From IMG/VR virus record IMGVR_UViG_3300017741_000015, positions 1 through 40,929 of that record: a stretch of DNA of 40,929 nt; one strand, given 5' to 3'. Below, piece after piece: positions 34,071 through 40,929 of the stretch (the first letter of the stretch is position 1; every line of letters starts with the position of its first letter). The stretch is from a virus. Below the pieces are notes generated by a model. That model had not been told where the DNA came from and did no database searches. It worked only from the letters and a program-made list of their open reading frames with translations. The position numbers and the translations under genes were made by a program.

Positions 34071-34186
34071 TACTTTTTCTTTATAGGTACACAGTTATTT
34101 ACTAGTCTACCGCCTTTTTTTTTCATACCTTTTTTAACAAAACCTTTCCAACATGGTTTTTTTCTTTTTGTTTTTTTTAAAGACAC
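34070..34186 (-). CDS. Basic two-Cys microprotein with GTG start, 38 aa
   Basis: The reading frame opens after an in-frame TAG at 34192-34190 and has GTG at 34186-34184, overlapping the spanin-like gene's TAG by one base (TAGTG). It ends at a TAA that overlaps the next ATG (TAATG). The product begins MSLKKTKRKKPCWKGFVKKG and ends in GGRLVNNCVPIKKK: 16 of 38 residues are Lys/Arg and none are acidic. Cys are C12 and C32. The PCWKG...GMKxKGGR..NCVP pattern is a conserved marine phage microprotein I recall. The double start-stop coupling is the strongest evidence that it is a gene. Confidence 0.82.
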   Translation of the reverse strand: MSLKKTKRKKPCWKGFVKKGMKKKGGRLVNNCVPIKKK

Positions 34187-34542
34187 TATCTACGTTTTTT
34201 TGATTTTAATGCTAAAACTTGCTTAGCTAATTCATCTAACTTACCATCAGTCTTTGTGCCGTCCTTAACTAGTGTAGAAAGAACTTTAATTTCTTCAGAT
34301 AATATATCATTCATCTGCTCCATCATATCAACTCTTTCTTTTAAATCTTCTATATTAGCATGATTCCATTTCTCTTTTAAATCATACTCTAATCTTTTAA
34401 CTTCTGTAGGTGGTAAGTTTCTAGCTTCGGTAATGTCATCTTGCAATGAATAATACATACCAACAAAAGTTGTTGTTAACATTATTATTCCAATTACAGT
34501 TTTTATATCAATTTTAAATTCTGTGTTTTCAGATATCTTCAT
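34186..34542 (-). CDS. TM/coiled-coil protein, spanin-like, 118 aa
   Basis: The chosen ATG at 34542 begins MKISENTEFKIDIK; an earlier in-frame ATG at 34716 would run through most of the amidase gene and is rejected. One membrane segment is at about 14-32 (KTVIGIIMLTTTFVGMYYSL), followed by charged coiled-coil sequence (VKRLEYDLKEKWNHANIEDL, ERVDMMEQMNDILSEEIKVL) and a basic tail KSKKRR. N-in membrane anchor plus a long periplasmic coiled coil is the layout of an i-spanin. The neighbouring amidase (14-bp overlap) and holin-like gene suggest a lysis cassette. No lipobox o-spanin is visible. Confidence 0.7.
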   Translation of the reverse strand: MKISENTEFKIDIKTVIGIIMLTTTFVGMYYSLQDDITEARNLPPTEVKRLEYDLKEKWNHANIEDLKERVDMMEQMNDILSEEIKVLSTLVKDGTKTDGKLDELAKQVLALKSKKRR

Positions 34543-34942
34543 ACTCTCCTGTTGCATCAAATGACGGGCATGCTTTGTTGGCAAACTCGCTGTGTGAATA
34601 AATAACTGCCTCTGGGTACATTGCTTTAAGTGTTTTAAGCACATGTAAGAGACTATCTTTCTGCTCTTGTGTTCTAGTATCCTTCGGAGTCTTACCATCT
34701 GCTTCAACGCCTCCACAATAACATAATCCTATGCTATTTCTATTATGTGATTTGCAATGAGCTCCGATTCGGTCTATATCTCTACCTTTCTTTATAGTTC
34801 CATCTAGTTCGATGTAGAAATGATACCCGATGTCGCTCCATCCTCTAGAATTAATATGCCAGTCTTTTATTGTTTCAACCGGCACGTCTTGTCCTTCTCT
34901 AGTAGCGGAGCAGTGTATTATAATTTCTTTTACTAATCTCAT
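34529..34942 (-). CDS. N-acetylmuramoyl-L-alanine amidase (Amidase_2, T7 lysozyme-like)
   Basis: The 137-aa domain cleaves the amide between MurNAc and L-Ala in peptidoglycan. Zn ligands are H10 (in EIIIHCSAT), H117 and C125; K123 sits between the last two with the H-X5-K-X-C spacing of T7 lysozyme (H122, K128, C130). Y40 in WSDIGYHFYI matches the catalytic Tyr. Supporting motifs are GAHCKSHNRNSIGLCY and KACPSFD. No signal peptide is seen, so release probably depends on the holin. Upstream lies a holin-like 50-aa gene (ATGA overlap), downstream a spanin-like gene (14-bp overlap). Confidence 0.95.
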   Translation of the reverse strand: MRLVKEIIIHCSATREGQDVPVETIKDWHINSRGWSDIGYHFYIELDGTIKKGRDIDRIGAHCKSHNRNSIGLCYCGGVEADGKTPKDTRTQEQKDSLLHVLKTLKAMYPEAVIYSHSEFANKACPSFDATGEYEDI

Positions 34943-35091
34943 TTGTTTTTGAGCTTATACCATTTATGTGCTGTATATCCAATAGTCATTAATAACAATA
35001 CTATTTCTAACATAGGTTCCATCCAATCTAAGCTTGCTATAGTGAATGAAGTTATATTTAAGCAATATAACTTTAAATCTTCTAAACCCAT
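34939..35091 (-). CDS. Small holin-like membrane protein, 50 aa
   Basis: The ATG at 35091-35089 overlaps the preceding stop by one base (TAATG), and the TGA overlaps the amidase ATG (ATGA). The protein begins MGLEDLKLYCLNITSFTIAS and has one clear membrane segment at about 27-44 (MLEIVLLLMTIGYTAHKW), ending in a KLKNK basic tail. A short amphipathic first helix, one membrane helix and a positive tail suit small holins or antiholins. I recall similar 45-55-aa proteins beside amidase genes in marine Bacteroidetes phages. Topology and function are inferred. Confidence 0.8.
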   Translation of the reverse strand: MGLEDLKLYCLNITSFTIASLDWMEPMLEIVLLLMTIGYTAHKWYKLKNK

Positions 35092-35255
35092 TATCTTTGA
35101 GCTAATAAAGCAGGATTACCTTTGTAAGGTACATTGTCAATTTTCTTAAGTGTAGGTGTAATAGTAGAGTTATTTGATTTCATAATTCTAGTTCCATAAG
35201 GCTTACACTTAGGGCTAATATCTTTTCCTGCTGGAAATTGGTTCATATATTTCAT
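35091..35255 (-). CDS. Small protein, 54 aa
   Basis: I chose the ATG at 35255 (MKYMNQFPAGKDISPKCK), preceded by an A-rich run, over the one at 35309, whose extra 18 residues look like translated leader. ATG at 35246 is also possible. Visible features are one Cys in KCKPYG and the segments TRIMKSNNSTITPTLKKI and PYKGNPALLAQR. No family recognised. The stop overlaps the 50-aa holin-like gene's start by one base, so it probably belongs to the lysis/microprotein run. Confidence 0.65.
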   Translation of the reverse strand: MKYMNQFPAGKDISPKCKPYGTRIMKSNNSTITPTLKKIDNVPYKGNPALLAQR

Positions 35256-35311
35256 ATCTTTTTTTTTTAATGTTCGTGTATTATATATAATCACGTAGTA
35301 TTTATTCACTT

Positions 35312-37240
35312 TTACCTATTAAAACCCCTCATTGTTTTAGCTAGGTTTTTTCTTTTTTTAGTTGTATTACTATCTCCAGTTTTTATTTCTAGTTTGCTTA
35401 AAGGTATTTTTTCTCCTTTAGGTACATTTAATTCCTCTCTTAATGCTCCTTTTTTTAGTGATTTAAAATCTATTTTAGGAAATGAAGATCTACTAGTTGC
35501 ATACATTGGCATGGCCCCATCACCTTCCATAGTGTTTGATTGTGGAGTATTGAAGCTACTGTCTGTATTAGCATTCATACCTGTGGGTTGTGGTGGTGCG
35601 TATAGTTCACCTGAAGACATAGCTTTATTGTTAAACTGCATATCTCTTTGTATACCTCTTGCTGGTACTGATCCAGCAGACAAGCCTGGTAAAACATTAT
35701 TAGTAAGCTTACCTGTATCTTGTCCTTTACCGGCTCTATCACCTTTAGGTTGAGCAGCTAAATTTGAAGCATCAAATGGGTTTAAAGCTCCAGCTCCTTC
35801 TTGGTTACTTGCACCATAACCATATGTTTTGTTATCTTCTGAAGATTTATCAAGTCCCACTACTTCATTAGCAGTAGTATTAAGTGAACCTGTGTTTCCA
35901 CCTCCATTTCCAATTAATACACCTGTGCTTCCACCAATACCTCCTGTTCCTGTACCGCCTGTGCTTCCACCTCCAGTTTTAACACCTGCATTAGTGCCAC
36001 TACCTGCACCTGTACCTGTGCCTGTTCCTGTACTGCCTGTACTGCCTGTACTGCCTGATCCTACTGTTACTGCACCTGAATTAGCGACACTACCTGTTCC
36101 TGTACTATTTCCTGTTCCTGTACTATTTCCTGTTCCTGAATTAGCGACACTACTATTTCCTGTTTCTGTACTATTTTCTGTTCCTGTATTTGCATCTGTA
36201 CCTGTTCCTGTACCTACGTTTGTACTATTTCCTGTACCCACGCTTGTGTTATTCCCCGCACCTGTACCCGCACCTGTGCCTGTGCCCGTGCCTGTGCCTG
36301 TACCTGTACCTGTACCTGCGCCTGTGACTCCACTTCCGCGAAGCGCACCATTTGTTATTACATTTAAAGGACTATCTGAAACCATAGGAAATGCAGAACC
36401 TTTTCTACTTACCATATTAAAACCTCTTCCTAGAGGGTTATTGATAGCATTAAATTTTCTGTCATCCATTAAGTTATTCATTTCATTTAAATCATCGTTT
36501 TGCTCTTGTTGAGTGTATAAATTAGCAACTTTTGTTTTTGTTGGTTTTTTAAATGGAGCTTTACCTGCGCCACCGTATGTAAGAATTCCAACGTCTGTAA
36601 TCTTCATTCGATCCATTGGAAGATTTTCTTTTTGTGATTTATCCATCATCTGGCTAAACTTACCTTGCTTACCTTGTTTATCCATTATGCGAACATTATG
36701 AGCTTGATTTAACATGTTTTGAGATAATGGTTTTTCTTTTTTTACTGTAGGCGGTTGTGGAGCTGTAGGTCCCATTACTCCACTTCTTAAATCTTCTTTA
36801 TTTATTCTTTTACGTTTAGCTTCTTTTCTAAATTTAGCTTCATTTTTAATAGTGTTAAAAGCTTCTGTAGCTTGCTTTTTTTCTTCTGCTGTTTGATACT
36901 TAGCTCTTAAGTTTTTAGCTTGTCTAGCGTCTTTTAAAGAAGTTTTAAATGCTTTTTCTTCTGCTTTTACTTCTAGTTTTCTTTTTTGAGCTTCGTTTTT
37001 TATAGCGCTAGGTGTTGAAGGATTCCCTGTACTTTTATTAATTTTATCTAATATTCCTTCGTTTACCTTGCCTTGATTAGCTCCTTCTTTATCTGACTCT
37101 TCAACAATAGTACTACCATCTGCCGTTTTATTATATATAGACGAAAGATCCGGCATTTTAAAATCTACAGGATTATAATTATTTTTAGTTTTGTTTGGAT
37201 TCCTAAAGTTTCCAAATGGACTTTTTTGTTTATATGGCAT
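35312..37240 (-). CDS. Low-complexity 642-aa protein with Gly/Thr linker
   Basis: Function unknown. It starts [20 protein letters not shown], sharing the K-x-KSP-(F/Y) opening with the 433-aa protein. Residues about 80-150 are a Lys/Glu/Ala coiled coil ([20 protein letters not shown]). About 151-300 is mixed and Met/Asn-rich. Residues about 303-455 are an almost pure Gly/Thr/Ser/Asn tract, coded by hexamer-like repeats. The last 180 residues return to mixed sequence with [20 protein letters not shown] and a basic C-terminus. No Cys. It may be a virion protein with a flexible linker or a fibre. It overlaps the winged-helix gene by 11 bp. Confidence 0.7.
   Translation of the reverse strand: MPYKQKSPFGNFRNPNKTKNNYNPVDFKMPDLSSIYNKTADGSTIVEESDKEGANQGKVNEGILDKINKSTGNPSTPSAIKNEAQKRKLEVKAEEKAFKTSLKDARQAKNLRAKYQTAEEKKQATEAFNTIKNEAKFRKEAKRKRINKEDLRSGVMGPTAPQPPTVKKEKPLSQNMLNQAHNVRIMDKQGKQGKFSQMMDKSQKENLPMDRMKITDVGILTYGGAGKAPFKKPTKTKVANLYTQQEQNDDLNEMNNLMDDRKFNAINNPLGRGFNMVSRKGSAFPMVSDSPLNVITNGALRGSGVTGAGTGTGTGTGTGTGTGAGTGAGNNTSVGTGNSTNVGTGTGTDANTGTENSTETGNSSVANSGTGNSTGTGNSTGTGSVANSGAVTVGSGSTGSTGSTGTGTGTGAGSGTNAGVKTGGGSTGGTGTGGIGGSTGVLIGNGGGNTGSLNTTANEVVGLDKSSEDNKTYGYGASNQEGAGALNPFDASNLAAQPKGDRAGKGQDTGKLTNNVLPGLSAGSVPARGIQRDMQFNNKAMSSGELYAPPQPTGMNANTDSSFNTPQSNTMEGDGAMPMYATSRSSFPKIDFKSLKKGALREELNVPKGEKIPLSKLEIKTGDSNTTKKRKNLAKTMRGFNR
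35878..36334 (-). repeat. Hexamer-type tandem repeat inside the 642-aa gene
   Basis: On the plus strand the unit is CCTGTR (minus ACAGGY), nearly uninterrupted at about 36259-36326 and interspersed with 12-18-bp variants (for example TATTTCCTGTTCCTG) down to about 35880. It codes Gly-Thr pairs and keeps frame because the unit is 6 bp. Such tracts change copy number by slippage, so the linker may be length-variable. Confidence 0.85.
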
Positions 37241-37676
37241 TTGTTCTAGTTTTATCTTTGTTTACAAAAGAAATAGCTCTCGCAGTTACTTTATAACTGT
37301 ATTTGTTATTGCTTTCTAACTTTTTTAAAGGCATGTCTTCTTCGCCTAACATTATACGGTACATACGACTAATAAGTTGTTTACACTTGTAGGATACTTT
37401 ATATATATGATATTTTTGAGTGGTGCGGTTTCTTTCTCTCCACACTGTAATCCACCCTTGTTTCAATAATCTGTTCCAGCGTCTGTTATCCCAACTATAT
37501 GAGTACGTACCTTTTTTAAAATCATCTTTAGTGAAATGTTCTATAGCGTCTAAATATATTAACAGTTCTAAATCAGCGTCATTTAAATCACTTGTTTTAC
37601 AAGCCCATTTCCTAATAATTCTATAATGTTTAAGTAAATTTAATTCTTTTAAGTCAATAGAGCTTAATCTTCTCAT
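37230..37676 (-). CDS. Putative winged-helix protein, 148 aa
   Basis: The middle of the protein is helical with a segment that reads like a helix-turn-helix: [20 protein letters not shown], then [20 protein letters not shown], then [20 protein letters not shown] as a wing-like hairpin. A C-terminal helix/basic part follows ([20 protein letters not shown]). This order (helices, recognition helix with DNRRWNRLL, beta wing) matches MarR/PadR-like winged-helix domains at a distance. It could regulate late transcription or bind DNA ends. The ATG overlaps the 267-aa gene's stop by 4 bp, and its end overlaps the 642-aa gene's start by 11 bp. Confidence 0.65.
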   Translation of the reverse strand: MRRLSSIDLKELNLLKHYRIIRKWACKTSDLNDADLELLIYLDAIEHFTKDDFKKGTYSYSWDNRRWNRLLKQGWITVWRERNRTTQKYHIYKVSYKCKQLISRMYRIMLGEEDMPLKKLESNNKYSYKVTARAISFVNKDKTRTNAI

Positions 37677-38476
37677 TTAGGACACTCTTTCTTTATAGCT
37701 CTATTTAGTTGTCTATTTTCTTTCATAGCACCTCTTTTTGTTTGTCTACATTTTTTTCTGTGTTGTCTACAAGCTTTGTTCTTTCTACCTAAACCACAAG
37801 TTTTTTTACTGCCACCTGGACCTCTTTTAAAACAGGCTTTTTTCTCGTCTTTAATCTCTCCTTTGTTCTCTCTTTTCTCTGCTTTTCTATCCGCCTTAGT
37901 CATGTCACAATCGTAGTCATTGGTTAAACCACCAGGCCTATTTTTTACTTCATCTTCTTTTTCTTCTGCTGCAGCATCTTCTGCGGCTGCTTTATCAGCA
38001 TCTAATTTTTCTTGTTCTTTTGCTAACTTGACTCTTTGAAAAAACGCACCAACTTCTTCTCTTGAATAATCAGTGTCACTAGGTATTTGATCTTTACCAC
38101 CTACATTATTTTTAGCAGCTGCAGCTGCACCCTTTTCTTTTAATTCATTCATTTTGGCTTCTGCATCTGCAGCGGCTCCAGCAACAACAGCTTTAGCCCT
38201 TTCTTTCACTTTACCAAACAAACCCCTTACTCCGCCTATGCTAGATTTTCCACGAGCAGCAGCTCTTTCAGCAAGTCTTGAAGCAGCTCTTGCAGCAGCA
38301 GTGTTTGATCCACCACTACCAGTTCCACTAGTGGTTCTAGCTGCACTTCTCATCGCCGCTAGATTAACCTTAGCAAATGGTGTTTGTGTAGACAATCCTC
38401 CCATAAATGTCTGTGAAAAATCTCCTTTATAAGGTTGTTTAGTATTTGTTTTTACGTTTTTTCTTAGTCTACTCAT
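37673..38476 (-). CDS. Basic Ala-rich protein with Cys-rich tail, 267 aa
   Basis: Function unknown. Residues about 40-125 are Ala/Arg/Gly-rich, low-complexity and helical (AAARAASRLAERAAARGKSS). The middle is charged (VKLAKEQEKLDADKAAAEDA). The last 75 residues are strongly basic with six Cys: YDCDM, KACFKRG, KTCGLGRKNKACRQHRKKC and KKECPK. The Cys/Arg/His spacing could form a small zinc-binding or disulphide-stabilised basic domain, as in DNA-condensing virion proteins; this is inference. It lies between groES (2-bp gap) and the winged-helix gene (4-bp overlap). Confidence 0.7.
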   Translation of the reverse strand: MSRLRKNVKTNTKQPYKGDFSQTFMGGLSTQTPFAKVNLAAMRSAARTTSGTGSGGSNTAAARAASRLAERAAARGKSSIGGVRGLFGKVKERAKAVVAGAAADAEAKMNELKEKGAAAAAKNNVGGKDQIPSDTDYSREEVGAFFQRVKLAKEQEKLDADKAAAEDAAAEEKEDEVKNRPGGLTNDYDCDMTKADRKAEKRENKGEIKDEKKACFKRGPGGSKKTCGLGRKNKACRQHRKKCRQTKRGAMKENRQLNRAIKKECPK

Positions 38477-38478
38477 AA

Positions 38479-38748
38479 TTATAAAATTATAACAACATCA
38501 AATTGTTTTATGATCTTGTATTCTTTGTTTTTTAGTTCTATGTTGAAGCCAACGGCTTTATCATAGTAAATAACATCGCCTTTTTTTATAACTTCAACAT
38601 CAGTACCAACAGCTATAACTTTAGCTTGTCGGTACCTAATATCTTCTCTTTGCTTTTCTGTTAATATTAAACCACCATCAGTTTTAATATTTTTTTCTTT
38701 TATAGTTTCTATTACTATGTACTTACCTATTGCTTTCATCTCTAACAT
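38479..38748 (-). CDS. groES: GroES-type co-chaperonin (Cpn10)
   Basis: The 89-aa protein fits the Cpn10 barrel: YIVIETIKEKN at the N-terminus, then GGLILT at 25-30 in the mobile-loop position (E. coli GGIVLT), AKVIAVGTD, VIKKGDVIYYDKAVGF and a C-terminal EYKIIKQFDVVIIL matching the 'vliMsesDIlAiv' end. In the family the mobile loop docks onto GroEL. The gene starts inside groEL: ATG at 38748 gives a 26-bp overlap, and the second ATG at 38739 (MKAIGKYIV) a 17-bp overlap and looks the more natural start. The acidic 'roof' loop is short. Confidence 0.85.
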   Translation of the reverse strand: MLEMKAIGKYIVIETIKEKNIKTDGGLILTEKQREDIRYRQAKVIAVGTDVEVIKKGDVIYYDKAVGFNIELKNKEYKIIKQFDVVIIL

Positions 38749-40279
38749 TATTGATTACACAATCGGTTGACATAATAGTTGTAGCTACTGAAGCTGCGTT
38801 AATTAAAGCACTTTTAGTAACTAACAAAGGATCTATAATTCCGGCTTTTACCATATCAACCGTATTTCCTGTAACCACATCTAATCCTTTACCGTTTTCA
38901 AACTTTTTTAATTCATCAATACCTGCATTTTTTAATATCAACTCATGAGGCTTTCTTATAGCACTATAAAGTACTTCTTCACCTATGCAAGTTGGTTTTA
39001 AATTAAAACTAGCATTTAACAAAGCTATACCACCACCTGGCACTATACCTTCTTTGATCGCAGCTTTTGTAGCACAAATAGCATCTTCTACTCTATCTTT
39101 CTTTTCTTTTAATTCAACTTCTGAATTAGCACCTACTTTAACTACTGCAACTTTAGCTTTTAAATTTGCTAATCTTTTTTCTAACATAACTACTAATCCA
39201 GGTGCTTTTTCTTCTTTTAATCTATCTTCAATAAAGTTTATTGTTTTATCAACTTCTTTATTATCTGACAAATCAACTTGAATTAACGTTTCGCTTTTAT
39301 TAGAAACAACTTTTATACAACTACCTAAATGCTCAGGTTCTATTATATCCATATCGTCTCCTAAATCTTCATTGATAAGAGTAGCTCCAGTAACAGCACA
39401 TAAGTCATTTAAAGTATCTCTTTTACTAACGCCATAAACAGGAGCGTCTAGCACGTTTACTTTTAAATTGCCTTTCATTTTATTCATAGCTAAAGCAGAA
39501 ATAACTTGCTGCTCTACATCTGCTATTATTAATAGACTTTGCTTTGTTTGTATTATATGTTCAAGTATTTTTTGAATTTGTCTTAAACTTTCTATAGGTG
39601 ATTCTACTATTAATACTAAAGCGTTTTCAAGTTCACAAGTTCCTTTTTCTTTGTCTGTGATAAAATGAGAACTTTTTAATGGTTGATTATATTGAACTCC
39701 TTCAATTAGCTCTACAGTTGTTTTAGGTTGATCATTAATCTCCATCATTACTATACCTGTTTCATCCACCATTTTAAAAGCTTTAGCTATTAAAGCTCCT
39801 GTTTCTTTATCATTATTTGCAGATATAGTAGCTACTTGGTCTATTTTATCACCTGTTATTTTCTTAGATTTTTTATTTAAATAATCTATAACTTTAGAAA
39901 CTCCAGAGTTTATACCATCTTTCATGGATCTATTATCTTCTAATAAAGAATGTTCATTAGCTTGGTCTAGTATTGCTTTAGCCAAAACAGTTGCTGTTGT
40001 AGTACCATCACCAGCATCTTTAACTGTCCTTTGAGCAGCACCTTTTATTAATGTTGCTCCAATATTTTCTATAGGATGTCTTAAATTAACAGCATTAGCT
40101 ACAGTAACTCCATCTTTTGTAATTATAGGATTGCCTGTATGATCTTCTAATATAACACATTTTCCACTAGCGCCTAACGTTGATGCAACCGCATTAGTTA
40201 GTTTTTCTACGCCAGCTAGTATCTGGCTCTTGGCATGATCACCAAAAGCCAGTTCTTTTACTAACTTTACTTCTTCCAT
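38723..40279 (-). CDS. groEL: GroEL-type chaperonin (Cpn60)
   Basis: This phage-coded group I chaperonin would fold virion proteins in a double-ring ATPase. The ATP-binding signature DGTTTATVLA is at 91-100 (D91 aligns with E. coli D87), KDGVTVA carries D56 (E. coli D52), and D399 in RVEDAICATKAA matches the hydrolytic D398. AAIKEGIVPGGGIALL is the conserved family signature at about 406-421. The 518-aa length is shorter than the bacterial ~548, and the protein ends in NNVRDESNR without the GGM tail. The apical domain is divergent, so its partner is probably the phage GroES coded next to it. Confidence 0.92.
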   Translation of the reverse strand: MEEVKLVKELAFGDHAKSQILAGVEKLTNAVASTLGASGKCVILEDHTGNPIITKDGVTVANAVNLRHPIENIGATLIKGAAQRTVKDAGDGTTTATVLAKAILDQANEHSLLEDNRSMKDGINSGVSKVIDYLNKKSKKITGDKIDQVATISANNDKETGALIAKAFKMVDETGIVMMEINDQPKTTVELIEGVQYNQPLKSSHFITDKEKGTCELENALVLIVESPIESLRQIQKILEHIIQTKQSLLIIADVEQQVISALAMNKMKGNLKVNVLDAPVYGVSKRDTLNDLCAVTGATLINEDLGDDMDIIEPEHLGSCIKVVSNKSETLIQVDLSDNKEVDKTINFIEDRLKEEKAPGLVVMLEKRLANLKAKVAVVKVGANSEVELKEKKDRVEDAICATKAAIKEGIVPGGGIALLNASFNLKPTCIGEEVLYSAIRKPHELILKNAGIDELKKFENGKGLDVVTGNTVDMVKAGIIDPLLVTKSALINAASVATTIMSTDCVINNVRDESNR

Positions 40280-40311
40280 TTGATTTAATTAAATTTTATT
40301 TGTTTTGAATA

Positions 40312-40605
40312 CTACTTAAAGGTTTTAACTACTTTAGGTCCTTTAACAAACTCTAGCTTTTGTGTGTAGTGAGCTATAGAGCTATCTATTGCTTGCTCTG
40401 CACCTGCTATTGTTTCTCTTCTGGTAACATCTATCCAAGTCTCTGGATCATCAATGTCTCTATATTCGGTTTGTAAAAACCCATTTGGCAATTGTACTAT
40501 TCTCCAATTTTTTTTTTGTGAGATGTGTTTCCATGCTTTTATGGTGTCTTCTGTTGGTTGTGGTGCACTATTCCACGTATTGGTGCGGGTATATAAAAAC
40601 GTCAT
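40312..40605 (-). CDS. Conserved small phage protein, 97 aa
   Basis: Function unknown. The protein has PTEDTIKAWKHISQKKNWRI at about 17-36, VQLPNGFLQTEYRDIDDP at 37-54 and TWIDVTRRETIAGAEQAIDS at 56-75, a mixed alpha/beta layout with no Cys or membrane segment. I recall the 'FLQTEYRDxDDPETWxDVTRRETxxGAExAI' signature from marine phage and cyanophage proteins of unknown role. It precedes groEL by 32 bp and may be transcribed with it. A dyad symmetry and a TATATAAT box lie upstream at 40636-40657. Confidence 0.72.
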   Translation of the reverse strand: MTFLYTRTNTWNSAPQPTEDTIKAWKHISQKKNWRIVQLPNGFLQTEYRDIDDPETWIDVTRRETIAGAEQAIDSSIAHYTQKLEFVKGPKVVKTFK

Positions 40606-40641
40606 TGTATTTGGTTTTAAGTTAAACGTTGGTTATTATAT

Positions 40642-40657
40642 ACTATCACTTGATAGT
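40642..40657. promoter_or_regulatory. Dyad symmetry upstream of the chaperonin cluster
   Basis: ACTATCA at 40642-40648 and TGATAGT at 40651-40657 are perfect inverted arms around CT. On the minus strand TATATAAT begins within its right edge, 30-35 bp before the ATG at 40605. This could be an operator overlapping a promoter, or a weak hairpin after the upstream gene. It has no U-tract directly after the arms, so I do not call it a terminator. Confidence 0.45.
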
Positions 40658-40676
40658 TCGGTTATTTAATTTTTTA

Positions 40677-40929
40677 CTAGCATGAGAAAGTTTCTGACAC
40701 TTGACCACCTTCTCCAATTACCATTACATTTCCACTAGCCATTTTATAAGATCCTTCTGAAAGAGCTTCACTGCAGCTGCTGTCAGTAAAAACATTATCT
40801 CCAGCTACTGGATAAGTACCAGAACCGTTATGATAGTAAGTAATTTCTGGATCTAGTTCACAAGCCTCTTTTGACTGTTCACTACCAGAAAAAGAAGTGC
40901 AACTACTAGCTGATTGACCATAAAAATCA
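40677..40929 (-). CDS. Cys-containing repeat-type structural protein, C-terminal 83 aa, cut by the window edge
   Basis: An open frame enters from the right edge and ends at TAG (40679-40677). The readable product includes GQSASSCTSFSGSEQSKEAC, then ITYYHNGSGTYPVAGDNVFT, then DSSCSEALSEGSYKMASG, and it ends QVSETFSC. The 'AC...TYYHxGSGxxPVxGDxVxxDSxC...L..G.Y.m..G' unit is a pattern I recall at the ends of Bacteroidetes phage tail or fibre-like proteins, where it can repeat. With Cys at 10, 22, 48 and the last residue, disulphides are plausible. The beginning and full length are not visible. Confidence 0.75.
   Translation of the reverse strand, partial: DFYGQSASSCTSFSGSEQSKEACELDPEITYYHNGSGTYPVAGDNVFTDSSCSEALSEGSYKMASGNVMVIGEGGQVSETFSC

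Noticed and set aside
34543-34716. Upstream start for the spanin-like gene (adding 58 residues)
   Set aside because: The extra stretch is an out-of-frame translation of the amidase gene and has no family-like features; ATG at 34542 gives a normal short overlap.
35256-35309. Upstream start for the 54-aa gene
   Set aside because: The added residues come from AT-rich leader DNA containing an A-run next to the ATG at 35255, which looks like the real leader.
35930-36330. Possible CRISPR array
   Set aside because: The repeats are 6-18 bp, contiguous and coding; there are no unique spacers of regular length.
35829-36512. 227-codon plus-strand ORF rich in Pro/Val
   Set aside because: It is the complement of the Gly/Thr hexamer repeat in the 642-aa gene; the repeat has no stop codons on either strand and the product is pure repeat artefact.
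1-40929. Integrase, recombinase or insertion sequence
   Set aside because: No reading frame shows tyrosine or serine recombinase or transposase motifs, and no terminal inverted repeats flanking a transposase were seen.

Overview
The window is a compact, AT-rich block of late (virion and lysis) genes from a podovirus-type phage or prophage whose host is most likely a marine member of the Bacteroidetes. The phage identification rests on a readable terminase, portal, scaffold, capsid and tail series. The crAss-like (Crassvirales-related) affinity rests on motifs I recall in the capsid, portal, connector and 'stabilization' proteins, not on a database search. The Bacteroidetes host is inferred from A-rich leaders lacking Shine-Dalgarno sequences, from the crAss-like affinity, and from the tRNA fragment. 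Every protein gene is on the minus strand and reads right to left. The only plus-strand gene is the 3' part of a tRNA-Ala(UGC) at the left edge.

Layout in the direction of transcription. (1) 40.9-37.2 kb: the C-terminus of a Cys-containing repeat-type structural protein, a 97-aa protein, a chaperonin pair in the order groEL then groES, a basic Cys-rich 267-aa protein and a 148-aa putative winged-helix protein. (2) 37.2-31.0 kb: a 642-aa protein with a long Gly/Thr low-complexity linker, then a tightly overlapping run of small genes: a 50-aa holin-like membrane protein, a T7-lysozyme-like amidase, a spanin-like TM/coiled-coil protein, several basic Cys microproteins, a 433-aa protein with HExxH and a second holin candidate. 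(3) 31.0-22.3 kb: small accessory genes, a protein I read as a tandem GroES-like fold, a candidate TerS, TerL, portal, scaffold, major capsid protein and a 114-aa capsid-associated protein, ending in a terminator. (4) 22.2-10.1 kb: a 266-aa gene between two terminators, then connector/neck proteins, the 1477-aa and 631-aa stabilization/tail-hub proteins, a GNAT-fold protein, a T7 gp14-like ejection protein and a 599-aa structural protein. (5) 10.1-0.1 kb: a 3008-aa polyvalent internal-virion-type protein with a zincin motif and a HAD phosphatase domain, then a 49-aa microprotein, a PAP2 acid phosphatase and an 82-aa basic protein. A bidirectional terminator then separates this block from the tRNA.

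Four genes too short or too incomplete for ordinary ORF calling were recovered by reading the sequence: 896-1045, 33647-33793, 34070-34186 (GTG start) and 34939-35091. A fifth, partial gene runs off the right edge. No integrase, DNA polymerase, RNA polymerase or CRISPR array is visible. The most unusual aspects are the chaperonin pair together with a possible third, tandem co-chaperonin-like protein; the giant multi-enzyme virion protein; the set of basic two-cysteine microproteins; and the terminator-flanked 266-aa gene, whose AT leader is nearly identical to that of the scaffold gene.
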